Origin: Vanessa cardui
Taxonomy: Eukaryota > Arthropoda > Insecta > Lepidoptera > Nymphalidae
DNA length: 64,000 nucleotides
Direction of reading: 5' to 3'
Assembly (NCBI RefSeq): GCF_905220365.1
Contig: NC_061126.1
Span: forward strand, 6,634,001 to 6,698,000
The notes under the pieces are model-generated. The model was not told the origin of the DNA. It ran no database searches and was given only the letters and a program-made list of their open reading frames with translations. Position numbers and translations under genes: made by a program. Positions 12,848 to 25,000 of this stretch are shown here, piece by piece (position 1 is the stretch's first letter; each line of letters starts with the position of its first letter).

Positions 12848-15800
12848 TTAGTCATTTAGAAGTTTGCTGAGCACTTCCTTCAATTCGAGAGAGAATTCTG
12901 AAACTGGTAACGCTAAATCTTGCGTAGAAGATGTTCCTGCTTTGAACTTTATGATATAATCTGAGGGCACAACGAATGGTTGCTTCTTCTCGCCGGGAGC
13001 TTCGAGAGACTTCAGGAAAGGAGGCATAGCCATATGCGGCCTTTTTTGTAGCCATTTATGGAACGCCTTCGTTGACCTACAACGTATGGATACGGTTAGG
13101 GCATACGGTTCGCTTGACATAGTTTCATAAGGTTACAAATCAGTATATAAATATGTGACATTCACTTGATACGAAATACAATTACTGTCTATATTATGTT
13201 TGTAATTTTATCATACTTTCATTAAATTGAAATCTATTACACATGCTGCATGCATGCTTACATGTGTAAGCATGCATGCAGCATGTGTAATGCATGCATA
13301 TGTACATTGTTTGCGTATCTGCTTGTGTCTTATTGTTAGTGTGTATAAACAGATAAGTAGGTAATAAGTATATCTATAAATTGTACTTGTTTCTTCTCTT
13401 ATTTAACCCTCTATTTGGGTGGGCTGAAAGAGATCTCTTCAACGGATACGCATGCATTTTATAGTTAGTTCTCTATGACATTCTATGTGTCTATTTTAAT
13501 ATTGGTATGTATTATAAAATATTGGAAATATTTGAGATTGAAAATACGAGCTACTACAACTCATCATACAGTAAAGTAAAAAAGTAAAGCGATGTGTAGG
13601 TCGATAAAGGTCTTCTTCTAAAAACTACACCTAAGGTATGGAAAAAATCCCCGTTCTTTATCGAGAGACCAAAGGCCCTTTAAAGAAGGTGGTACTTTAA
13701 GAAGATAATAAAATGTTAGATTAATATAGGTTTAACATTTAGAAACACTTACGTCAGATGCTGAATATCATCCCACACGCAAGCCATAGACTGAAGATCT
13801 TCTGGTATCTTGACACCGTGCCACATCTCCTTCGTGTTATTTTTAGGAGGAATGTGCTTCTTATCTTGCGGAAGACATGTGCCGAAAGCCATAGTATGCG
13901 CTGGGCTGGTCTCCGCGTGTACGTCATATTTAATCTGTCGTTTAAGAACTTTCGGACATGATGCCTAAAACAGGATTAGTGAAATGAGCAATAAAATTTC
14001 ATTTGTGATGTTAGAATTAGTTCTTAAAAATTCAAGATATAAATTTCTTTACAAGAAAATATAATACAATCAGCACATTAGAAATAAGCAAGAAGAATAC
14101 GATAATAGTAAAACTGCAAAAAAATATCATAACCGTGAAATATTATGATAAACTATAAATGTATTTAATCAGTTTCACGTTACCTTTTTCACGCCAACAT
14201 ATTCAGCGATAGATTTCAATACACAAGGTAGTATTTTCTGATCAAGTACCAAACCACGCGATGCGTGCTCGTCGAACCAAACCTGAAACATTTTACTTGA
14301 ATATAATGAAACTATGAGCTTAACACTAGCTCAAGAAATTAGAAAATTATATGACGTACTTGGAACAAATCTTGAATATCTTCCGGACGTCTGATTTCGC
14401 TTTTGAATTCTACGTTACCCAATCCGACCCACCAGTCATAGAACTCTTGAGCGATCTGAATAGGTTTAAATTATTTTAATGAATTTTAATACCACTGAGT
14501 GTAAATCAGCAGTTGAATTTGCGTGTCCAAATGCCTACTCTATTTTCTTGCCTATTGTATTATATCTACTGTCTGGACTCGATGAGTGTATTTTATAATA
14601 GTAATCAATCCTCGGCAAATCTTGGTACAAAGGCAGACGATACTAACTTATTTGACTCTGAATTTGAAAGCAAAATAAAGAAGTTATTAACTTTATATTT
14701 CAATAAAGAGTAAGCGATATTGCTTGCGATAACTGAGTTAGAGAATTATTTTTAAAATCATACCGAAAAATAATAATATCTTGAGTGTTACAGGTAACAT
14801 TATGTCTTGCACTAGCACGGAGAAAAGTTCTTAAAATATTGCTTATATGTAATTATAAGCAATATTTCTTGGAGACGACCTTTTTCTGTAGAATTATCGA
14901 ATCAAAATCCATTTAGTAGCTTTTGAGACACCCGCAAATATATTGACCGACGCACTGTATTGAAATATATATTTTGACATTTATGGACAAAATATTTTTG
15001 TAAGTAACTAGGATTTGTTGTTAATTTATTACACTTTGGTAATGTTTATAAATTTGCCATTGCTCGGCTAATGCATAATGGAAGCTAATTCTATCACTCT
15101 GGTCCAGTTCAAAGTGTTTTTTTTGATCGTAATAAAAATTAAACACACGAAAATTCAAATGTGCTTGTCCAGATTTGATCTCAAAATCTTCTGCACAAAT
15201 TCAGGTGTTCTAACCGTTGAACCATTTTCAAGTTGTTGGTTACTTATTGTTTTGAATTAGATGGATATCGCAAAATTCAATAACTCTACTATTATAATAT
15301 ATTAGTCTATAAACTTAAGAAAGAAAATTAATTAGTGTTACCTTAGTAGTCAATATTTCAGCTTTTTTACTAAATTCATCGGACGCGGAAACTTCGAAGT
15401 TTTTTTGTTTATAGTGAGATTTCCACTTGATCATATCAGTCTCCGATTTATTACAATACAACATTTCAAAATGAGGATTTCTCTTGCTTTTGTGACTGTG
15501 AGTTGACATACGCCTACAATAATAACGCATAAGTAGTGATGAATAATGCAATCATTATGAATTATCAGATCGGTAATGTATTGGTAATGGTATTATTAAT
15601 TTTAATATTTTGTATGTATGCTCGTGCATAAATTATCTTATATAAGGCAATGATTGTAATATGATTGCATTAAAGTCTAGATATTTAATGTATTCATTTG
15701 AAACAATAACTATTTATATTAAAATTAATATTTTGAGTAATTTTCGAGTCCTGTTAATGTACAAAAAATATGCTTTATGTTACGTGTGTTATGAAGAATT

Positions 15801-18780
15801 AATTGCCACAAAAACAATTTGTTACGGAATCGACTCGGGAGGGTTTCAGATCGTTCTTTAGTTTTGACATCACGTTGGCAAAGCGATCCGGTACCTCTGC
15901 TCTTTTAGCAGGTACTTCGGTTTACGATTCGTGGGCACCGTCGAGTCCTACATGAGGTACGTAGAAACGCGTTTAGCGTTTTTTCAGCGGTATATAATAT
16001 ATAGATAAATTGCTTCAGGACCTTATATACTAAGTTAGAACAACTAAACAGTTTTTAAACGTATGTTAGCAATGATTTTCCGTCCTTCGTGCTTACAGTT
16101 AGTATATTCAATTAGTTTAAGTAAATACCACAAATACAGTTGAGGATATTGTAAAAATGATCTCACTTCTTTGGCTTCTCGCTCATTTGCACTTCCAAGT
16201 CGTCCAAGGTTGAAGCGAGTTCGCCAACACTAGATGGAGTAGACTTCAGAAGCTTAGAATGTCTAGTTAAAGATTTCTTCGATAAAAACTTCGAGAATGA
16301 CTTAGACATAGATTTTGATGTGCTCAGCGATTTCGTTCTAAGTATAGATTTAGATCGTGACGGCCTTTTTAAGTCAGAAGAGGATGATGATATCGTCCAA
16401 ACTTCTGATTCTTCTCCATCCGTTTCTTGATCCTCTTCTTCCTCTATGTCAACGTACATAGATGGATCAAAGTCACTCATTGAATATGACGGACGAATTG
16501 GACCCTTTAAAAAGAACAAATACAGAAAATGACATGGAATTGTAAAAAAAACATAAACCTAGACAATTTATTAAAATTTCAATAAAAAAACAACGCATTA
16601 TATATGTTTCTTTAACGTATTTTGGTGAAGGGTATGCATCAGTTGGAGTAATTACAGCGACAAGATTACGTTATGGTCTTAATCCTAGGGTTGACAGCAA
16701 ATTGATAATATTTGGTGTATCAAATACCCTTAATACTGCTGACGTCATCCTGCATTTGAATAGCACAATGATCTATAATCCAGTAGCACATAGGATCTAG
16801 CTTCATATCAACGGTAAAAATATACATTATAGGCGTACATAGGACTTAAATTATTTCCGATCTCAATTATACCATTTTATTACTAAGAGATATTTCAAAT
16901 GCATTAAATATACACCAATATCCTATATATCACTAGCCAAATCCATTAATTTTTTTAGAGATTGATACCGGCAATATATAAAAGGAAAATGTTAAAAGCA
17001 CTTACATCAGAAACGACATTATTACTCTGATAATAAATGTCGGAAGGTTCGAGGCTCGTTTCTGAACGAGGTTCGTACGGTTTGTCCCTCATAGACAACT
17101 TGAATATCTTGGAGATTCTGCTAAATATTTTTGGACCGACAAGTTCACGAACCATTTCGCCCTGCGAGTCCCAAAACTAAAAAAACAAATTTTATTTTTA
17201 AAAGTTTTAAATGAACTAATTTTTTAATAACCAATTGAATCATATTCTGTATTGAATATATTCTTAAAATCATTCATAACGTGCTCTACAATATTAATAA
17301 ACGTATTACATATTTATAAATATATTTGAATTGATGAGCGATTAAATAGGTATGTAACGTATGTTTGCCTGTAGGTAAAAAATAAATGTCTATATAGTTC
17401 CAAATATATAATACCTAGGTTAACAGACACCAGTTAAAGGGTATGGTATAGGATACCCGTTGTTCCGGGAAATAAAAAGATTCTAATTTTAGTATAGTTA
17501 TAGTCAAATGAATGGATTTCTGGTTCGGCGAAGGAGGGATACACTTCCGAGTAAGTTATTGATACTCTTCTCTAAAATGTAAGATTTCGTTATTTTGTAT
17601 GATATGAATAATTTGTTTCAAATCTTATAACGCTAATGAAAATATTATTAAAAACCAATTGTAAGTTATTGAATGAGGAACTAAAGAAATATGTGTTTTA
17701 CTGATAATAAGCAACCAATGGCTCCTTATGGTGGTGAACGTAAGCTAACACTTCTAGAGGCTTAGTGTCAAAATTTGGATTCCTATAAGTTAACTCGGCG
17801 TGCTTAATATATTTGTTGTTTATGTATTTTATGCATATTAATTAGGTGATAAAGTTTCCCCGATTCCAAGATCCTGGGTTCAGACTTCAGACTTCGGGTT
17901 TAAGGAAAAAAGACTGAATAATCATTTCATTATAAGATACCTCTTTTGTGTACATAGATATTAAATATAAAAATCGATGAAGATTTGTTGAGGTTTACAG
18001 CTATTTTTTTTCTAATTATTTCCTTTTGAATATAATTTAGTGGTTAAAAGTATACAAATGCCAATTTACTTTTATAATTATCGCTTTACTTCAATTATTA
18101 TCTGTGAAAAATTATATAAAATCATTTTACTCTGATAAGGAACATCACGATAAACGGAATCAGAGGTCTTATTACTTTATATCGATATTTATTGCACATT
18201 ATTTTGTCTTGCGATGTTTGTAGTTATAAACGTTTCACGCTCCTTGCATGCCCACCGCACACCGTTTTGTTTATTGATGATTAATATCGTAATTTTTCAA
18301 TAAACTTTATCAGATATAAATAGATTATATTCATCTAAAACCGCAGGTATATTTAGCAAGGAATTATTAGTACAATACGTGTGTCGTGACTAATACTTTT
18401 GTTATATGTTTTATAGGTTATCGTACAAATATTGTAGTGAAACTTTCAATATGAATCATACACTGATTTTACTTTAAAACTAATTTTTATATTGAAAAAT
18501 AATCTGATCTAATTTCGGGTCTAAATATGCAATGTATAGGTAAAATATTTATATATTTTTTTATCAAAGCTGTGTGTTTTTTTTCTATTCATTTATAATA
18601 TTAAGATAATACAAAAATGAGTACCGTTTCATCTTTATATGACAGTTCTAATTCTCTTAAAACATTCTTCCAGTGAACTTTGACAGATGCTTCGTTTTGT
18701 TCGTAGCGAGATGGTTTTATCACTTTAAGATCTTTAGGTTTATCCCATGTTTTTATTAAGGGTCTTTTTCCACAAGGCAT
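12848..18780 (-). CDS. Unrecognised eight-exon protein, 490 aa (paralogue A)
   Basis: Minus-strand exons: 18780-18625 (MPCGKRPLIKTW), 17176-17006, 16504-16167, 15513-15342, 14455-14360, 14282-14184, 13964-13753 and 13076-12848 (TAA). Splice sites are GT-AG and all phases agree. The product is soluble, with no signal peptide or membrane segment. Residues 1-52 contain KPSRYE and HWKNVL. The third exon is a Ser/Lys-rich basic tract (KSLSTSKSMSKSFSKFLSKK) after an acidic run. The C-terminal half has IAQEFYDWW, VWFDEHASRGL, NTKEMW and PPFLKSLEAP. The gene at 22099-27399 has the same exon plan and matching landmarks, so the two form a gene family. I do not recognise the family and assign no function. 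Confidence 0.82.
13236..13291. repeat. Near-perfect palindrome, 27 bp arms
   Basis: Positions 13236-13262 and 13265-13291 are exact reverse complements separated by TG. The arms are rich in GCATGC/CATGCA. It lies in the last intron of paralogue A and could form a cruciform or an RNA hairpin. Confidence 0.9.
14834..14867. repeat. Small palindrome, 14 bp arms
   Basis: AAATATTGCTTATA at 14834-14847 pairs exactly with 14854-14867 across a 6-base loop. It lies in an intron of paralogue A and is AT-rich, so it may be trivial. Confidence 0.6.
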
Positions 18781-19599
18781 AGTATAAATATTCCTAGGGT
18801 TGAATACTTATATTTTTTCTTTTATTGGCTCTCTTATATCTGCTCGCAGTAGAATTATTTTTCTAAAGTTTGACTTACAATATCGATTATACCAGGTATC
18901 AAAATTTATAAAAATATAAATTGTAAATGCGTACTTTTTAGTAGTAAATTAACTGTTTCTTTAATATTTTAAAACGACTGAAAAATATTTACAATTATTA
19001 GATGTTCAATTGAATAAATTGTAAATCGTAATAGTTAACGTTTTATAATAATTATTGTTTTTTTTTATATGAAGATCATCGACAACAACTCATGAAAACG
19101 TAATTTAAAAAAAAATTTAAAAACTATGTTTTTAGAGCGACATCTATCGCGGAATTGTTAAATTGCTTGAAGTCTTTATACAATGTAATGCACTCAATTA
19201 ATTCATAGATGGCAGTTCAGAAGTTGAAGTCGAGTCAAAGCGAAGTACTTCTGCTATCCTTGCATAGATGGCGCTGTAATGTAATAGTTGAAATTGTGAC
19301 CTATTATTTGAGTTTATCAATTATATGATCTTAGATTATTTATAGGTATATCTAGATAGAATGTCACATTATATAAATGACTGAAAGAAACGAGCCAATT
19401 TCAAAATTTTGGTGTACGCTTGACACTCGCAAAACTTAATACTACTTTACTTGTGCGCGTGTACGTAGTGGCCAACCGTTGGCTACAAATTTGTCACATT
19501 TGACAATATATCTAGACATGAATAATTAAAGGTTAAAATTGAATATTTAGATGTTTTAGACTGCAAAATGATAACCAATATTACTATTAGAGAATAACT
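18781..19599. other. Spacer between paralogue A and the SLC22-type gene
   Basis: Contains the presumed promoter of paralogue A. Two short stretches near 19204 and 19262 share the phrase CATAGATGGC. No gene was seen. Confidence 0.45.
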
Positions 19600-19605
19600 T
19601 TTATT
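19600..19605 (-). terminator. AATAAA poly(A) signal candidate of the SLC22-type gene
   Basis: AATAAA on the minus strand, 82 bases past the stop codon at 19687. This is a normal distance for an insect 3' UTR. Confidence 0.5.
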
Positions 19606-19686
19606 TAAAAAAGTTTTATATATTATTTTCAGATAATAATAACAATATTTACTACCTTAATTATTTATTTAAAATGAATATACATT

Positions 19687-21300
19687 CTATTTTCCTATTC
19701 GTTCGGCATCTTCAAATGTGTCTGCTACTTTTAAGCCTCGTGTTTCAGGCTGTGTTAGTATTAACAATCCAGCTATAGCTGCCATTATTGCAAAGAGCAT
19801 CGACGGAATCCCTGACCAATAAACCATTAAAGGCGGTGTTAGTGGTGCTACCACTGAACCGATTCGGCCTAACATTGAAGAAAAGCCCAGAAACGAATGA
19901 CGATGTCTGGTAGGATATAGTTCTGAAGTAAAAAGATATAACGATGTAAAAATAACACCAGTACTAAATTTTCCCATTAAAAATAAAATCAAAGATAACA
20001 CGAACATATTGTCAGGTGTAAAAGAAAATGCTAAACAACATATTGAACACAACATATAACCAGTAAACAGAGTAACCTTTCGGCCCAGTCTATCCAATAC
20101 TAGAAAAGCTGTCCAATAACCAGGTATTTCAATAAGAGCTGTTAGCACATAATTCAAATACATATTTCCAGACAAACTGACCGAATTGATTGATAAGCCA
20201 TAATAAATGAACGTTGTCGCTATCCAGTATACAGGTGTAGTACAACATCGACGCAACATCACAGGCGATTTTATAACACGAATAAATAAGGGTCTGTTAC
20301 TAATATCAGATTTTTCTTTACTTAATTTTGGTATTGATGTAAGGAGAATCGTCATTGCATTATCGGAAATTTTTCTTTTATTTAATCGTGCTGCTCTCTC
20401 TAACACGGTCTTGGCCTCGCAATTTTTGTTTTTACTCAGTAACCACCTGTGACTCTCTGTTACAATCCAATAGTAAGAAAGTATCGAAAAGACGGGAATA
20501 AATAATGTCAATGTCAGCTTACGCCACTCGGGTACGGCTGCAGCGATCCCGCCTAACAATGCTTGGCCGAGGGCGAACATAGATGACATTGTAGCGCTCG
20601 TTGGAACACGATATTTAGGACCGACTAGTTCTGTTGCTAATATATACGCTGCACTGTAAAGTCCTCCTCCTATTGCTGTGTGTAAAAATTGTAAAACAAC
20701 ATACATAGTATAATTTACGGAAAAGGCTTTAACTAAACCCACTAAAGCGACATTGAATGCAAAAAACACAACTGAAATGCGACGACCGAAATAGTCAGAG
20801 ACGAATCCGGCTAAAGGTAGAGCGATCATTGCACCCAGACTGTTTAACGTCCCGGCCAGTGCTCTGAGCCACTCCTGGCATTCCAGACCGAAATCGTACA
20901 CAACCGTGTTCGTTCTACCATACACAAAACCGTCACAAGGAATAATCATGCTTCTGTTAAAAAGTTCAGCCGAACAAGTATTGTTCGGTAACGTAGTTGT
21001 GTTTAATATGGTAGCATAACGAGAACAATCTTCAAAGCCCGTTGATCTTTCTGGAATGGCGTTCAATATCCATTCGGGTGAATAGTCTGGAGGTTGCTGA
21101 TCACATAACGGCACAGCACATCTGTACGGTAACCTCCCCGCTGTAAACACATAGTCGCCTGCCATGAAACCTGAAGCAGCGGCCGGCACAGCTAACAGTA
21201 ATATATTGATCAATTGATACATTCCAAACTGTCCTAACTCATTATTTAATACCGTCTCAAACTCCATTTTATTATCACTTTCACAAACACCTTGAGTCAT
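19687..21300 (-). CDS. SLC22-type organic ion transporter (MFS), 537 aa, intronless
   Basis: A major-facilitator protein of the organic cation/anion transporter family, expected in the plasma membrane with 12 helices. TM1 is about residues 29-52. A large extracellular loop (53-143) has six cysteines and N-glycosylation sites NTT, NNT and NRS. It leads into WLRALAGTLNSLGAMIALPL and SDYFGRR (168-174), the family's TM2-TM3 signature. ESHRWLL at 282-288 stands where the family usually has ESPRWL. DRLGRK (403-408), ELYPTRHRH (460-468) and QPETRGL (517-523) follow. Length is typical. An in-frame TAA precedes the ATG; a second Met at residue 12 is an alternative start. The substrate cannot be told from sequence. 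It is intronless and sits between two related multi-exon genes on the same strand. Confidence 0.93.
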   Translation of the reverse strand: MTQGVCESDNKMEFETVLNNELGQFGMYQLINILLLAVPAAASGFMAGDYVFTAGRLPYRCAVPLCDQQPPDYSPEWILNAIPERSTGFEDCSRYATILNTTTLPNNTCSAELFNRSMIIPCDGFVYGRTNTVVYDFGLECQEWLRALAGTLNSLGAMIALPLAGFVSDYFGRRISVVFFAFNVALVGLVKAFSVNYTMYVVLQFLHTAIGGGLYSAAYILATELVGPKYRVPTSATMSSMFALGQALLGGIAAAVPEWRKLTLTLFIPVFSILSYYWIVTESHRWLLSKNKNCEAKTVLERAARLNKRKISDNAMTILLTSIPKLSKEKSDISNRPLFIRVIKSPVMLRRCCTTPVYWIATTFIYYGLSINSVSLSGNMYLNYVLTALIEIPGYWTAFLVLDRLGRKVTLFTGYMLCSICCLAFSFTPDNMFVLSLILFLMGKFSTGVIFTSLYLFTSELYPTRHRHSFLGFSSMLGRIGSVVAPLTPPLMVYWSGIPSMLFAIMAAIAGLLILTQPETRGLKVADTFEDAERIGK

Positions 21301-22098
21301 TATGAATTATTGCAACTTATAATGTAATTAATTTAAAACATTTCAGTCGTTCAATTTTGTTCATTGTATTCTTGTTTCTAAGTCGAACATGCTTTAAACG
21401 TCTGTATATAAACTCGTCGATCGTTATCTTTATACTGTAGGTTATTAAAATATATCTTCATGAAACGTCAAACGTTCAGTCACACGATCGCAGTGTCTAG
21501 TCAAAAACACAAAGTTATTGGTTTTCGTCCTTCAATTTTAATGATTTGAAAAACAATTGAATTCAAATTAATAATTCATTATGACATAGTTTTACATGTT
21601 AATATATTATACAATAGTATAAATTTGCAAAGCATTTTGTATTCAGTTCTTGTTTATCTGTTAATAATAGGACTGTTGCAATCTGTTACAGATTGATACA
21701 GTTTGTTTGTAGGATTTCATACTCTATGTTATGGGTAACTGAGATGATGTTACATGTAGTTTTCAGATACAATAGTATTAAGTAGGCAAAATAATCGAGC
21801 AAAGAGCAATCACTTTGTCAGTCGATATGATAGCAAACAGCTTGTGAGACGTATTAATATGTTCTGAATATAATAAATTAAAAATAATAAACTTAATGTT
21901 TTAAATAATTATTTTCATTAATTATCAATTTTTCATCCACATTATTTGTTAGGCAAAAAGTATATTAAAAAATTAAATATCGTTTTAAAGAGAAATTTAA
22001 AAATGTTTTTTTTTTGTTGAGATATCTACTACTCGATTTAATTGAATTAAATATTTAAATAGAATTTATAAAGCTTGAAATAAATTCCTGAGTTTCAG
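21301..22098. other. Spacer between SLC22-type gene and paralogue B
   Basis: AT-rich. It must hold the promoter of the transporter and the 3' UTR of paralogue B. No clear signal, repeat or exon was seen. Confidence 0.5.
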
Positions 22099-25000
22099 TT
22101 ATGCATCATCATTGGTTTCGGCCAGTTCAGACAGCCGCTTGCGTATGTGGTCGATGGGTGCAGGAATGTCTGTCGGTGACGTGAGAGGCGGCGTCATATT
22201 TTGCTGTTGAAGTTCGAAGGTCAACCTCGCGTCAAGAACCGCGGAATCGAACATACCGAGACTTTTCAGGTAAGGAGCTCTACGATACTCGGGATGCTCT
22301 ATCATCCAACGGCAGTATTCTTTGACACTTCTAGAAAGAAATTTTTAAAAATGATGTCTAAATATTAACTTCGTAATTGCACCTTCAATCTGAAAGATTT
22401 TTTAAGCTGAGCAGTGCGATTCCGTATAAACTCACTTCGTATCTCATTTGTCACACATTAAAGCCTGTCTTACCTTTTGTATCATTTAAATAATAAATTT
22501 ATAAAAGTCTAATGCTACATTGCATATCAATTGCAGACATTTCATCGTTATACGATAAGTTTTCTTGTACAGAATAACACTTCAGCAATAAAACCGTACT
22601 CGATAAAAAAAAAATTGAAGCACATTTTTAATTCTCGCAAGAAATTATCGTAACTAAAATTGACAATAATTAAAAAGCGGTAAATATCACCTAAGGTTGG
22701 TTATGCCCTCCCAAACTGTTTTCAAAGTAACAAGGTCCTTCGGTACATGACGTGCCGATCGCCACATTTCTTTTGTTTCGTTCCGAGGAGCACGCCACTG
22801 CTTCCTTTTTGGAAGACTGCGATTGAACGCAAGCAGATGATCAGCTCGACGTTCCGCTTTTATATCTTTTGATATCTCCCGATCGAGAGCCGCGAACTTG
22901 GATTTCTAAAATTATATTTCTAACTTTACCCATCGTCTACGTACACAACATTATATTTATAAAAAATATTCAAAGATAACCTCTGGATTTTCAGTAACAT
23001 TCGCAATTCGTTCTTCGACTGTGGGCATTTCCTTCGGAACAACTTGAAGACTGCGAGCCACATGGGTGTCGAATTCAACCTATTAATATATTATAGCTTT
23101 AGTATATATTACTATGTAAATGAATGTCTACATAATATAAGCAAAATGTAACGATAATAATGCCAATGGTAACTTGTGATACCTGAAACAGTTCCTTTAT
23201 AGCTTTCGGTGTAAAAAGTTGTGACTGCTGATCACCGCCTAGTTGTTTCATGTAGTCACAAAAGTTTTGTGTTATCTGGGAAAATTAGAAATAAAATTTA
23301 AAAATTGTCATAGTTGCATTCTAAAAGATTATAATTTAAAGCATAAAAGAATACGTATTTATTTTAGGAACAAGATGGTTGTGTAAATTAAATTCATTGA
23401 CCATAATTAAAGGCCTGCGCTTTGACTCGGTTCGTATCCTAGAAAGCCACTCTGAGTTTTTCAAGTACTTAGTTTGTATTTGCAATTCATTTTGCGATCT
23501 CGGAGAAAGTATCGTTACTCGCAAGGAAACTTGTTTGTCAGTAATGGAATTTCAAGGTTTTAGTGGTTAGGGTGGTTCAGGATACGAGTACATATACTAT
23601 TGATTGTCTAAATACTATGCAAAATCGATAAATTATTTGATCATTACCCGTGAAGCAGATATTGGTTATTGTTTTACTTTACAGTGAATTTGTAAAAGTA
23701 TATAGTGAAAAATTAGACGTAACAACATAACTATTTAAGTAAAGGCATAAGTAGTATATGTATTTATCTCTTCCTCTATGTTTTCTATAAATTATGTCGC
23801 TAAAAGAGCTAATGCTAAACCCCTTAGTTTTTATAATCAGAATAAAAACAATGGACAGATATTGGTTTTTATAACGTACGGTTTATTTTTATAACATAAA
23901 TAGAAAAAGCATAAGCCGTTTTAGCTCAAATACATCAATATATTTTTCAATGATATGGTAAATGGTAAAATGTGATTTTCATTTCACTCAATAATGTACT
24001 TTGGCCCTTTTAGAAACAGAATTATTAATTGCAATTTGTTCGTATTTAAAGCGAGACAGAGAGATTAAAATTTTCCAATTTGGAAGTTATTGATATCGGT
24101 TCAATTTTCGGAAATTCAAATGTTGCTAAATGTTTTGGACTTCCCAGAATTCAATTCTATGTTTAGATGGGTTTGCTGTTTGTTTGTTCATTTATATATC
24201 GGTAGCTTCACATTTTGTAAATATTACATTGTTAAAAAAAATATAAATAGTATAATAATAATATTGGGACCATATTTAAATTATACTTTTATACGTTGAT
24301 ATTAATACTAATAATAATTTTAGGATCACCTACTCCTTATACATTCAACTGCCAAGCGGCAATAATTATATTATTATTGGTATTGTTGTGTTCTGGTTTC
24401 GAGGGTGAGTAATCCATTATACTTAAAGGTATAAGACATATATACATAATATATACATATATATACATAACATCTTTGTTCTAATCATTAATAGTGCATT
24501 AGGGTTGTTAATATTGGTTTTTTCTTACGGCCCCAAAGTCAATGGGTCTGCCCATAGACTTTGGAGTCGTGACTAAAACGTTTTAAAAAAAATAATGCAC
24601 TGAAATTAATAAATTGTCACCGAGAGGAAATTGTTTTAACACACAAATTCACTTTTATTGGTGGCTGAGTAAGAAACAACTTTAATATTAAAGTATATCA
24701 TTAAAACCTACTACCGGATACCTATCTTGTAAAAAATAAATTTTCTTAATAGTTAATCGTCTAAAATTAGTATTTTATATTTATTTTATACTCTGTCAGT
24801 CAAATCGTCAGCTTTTTTTACTAAGCTCTTTTCATCTTCCTTTTCAGGTTCAAGATAGTGCGTAGCCCATGTGATTTGCTCCCTGATTGGTTTACTTAAA
24901 AAGTCTCGATGAATATTCGGCTTGGCTTCTTCTTCATCACTGAAATTTAAATTAATTCAAATTTTCACATTATGTAATATTATTCTTTTAAACAATTTGT

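Noticed and set aside
13236..13291. MicroRNA precursor
   Set aside because: The stem is perfect and only 27 bases with a two-base loop, unlike normal precursors with mismatches and larger loops.
20207..20452. 81-codon plus frame inside the SLC22-type gene
   Set aside because: It is the antisense shadow of a strong 537-codon gene.
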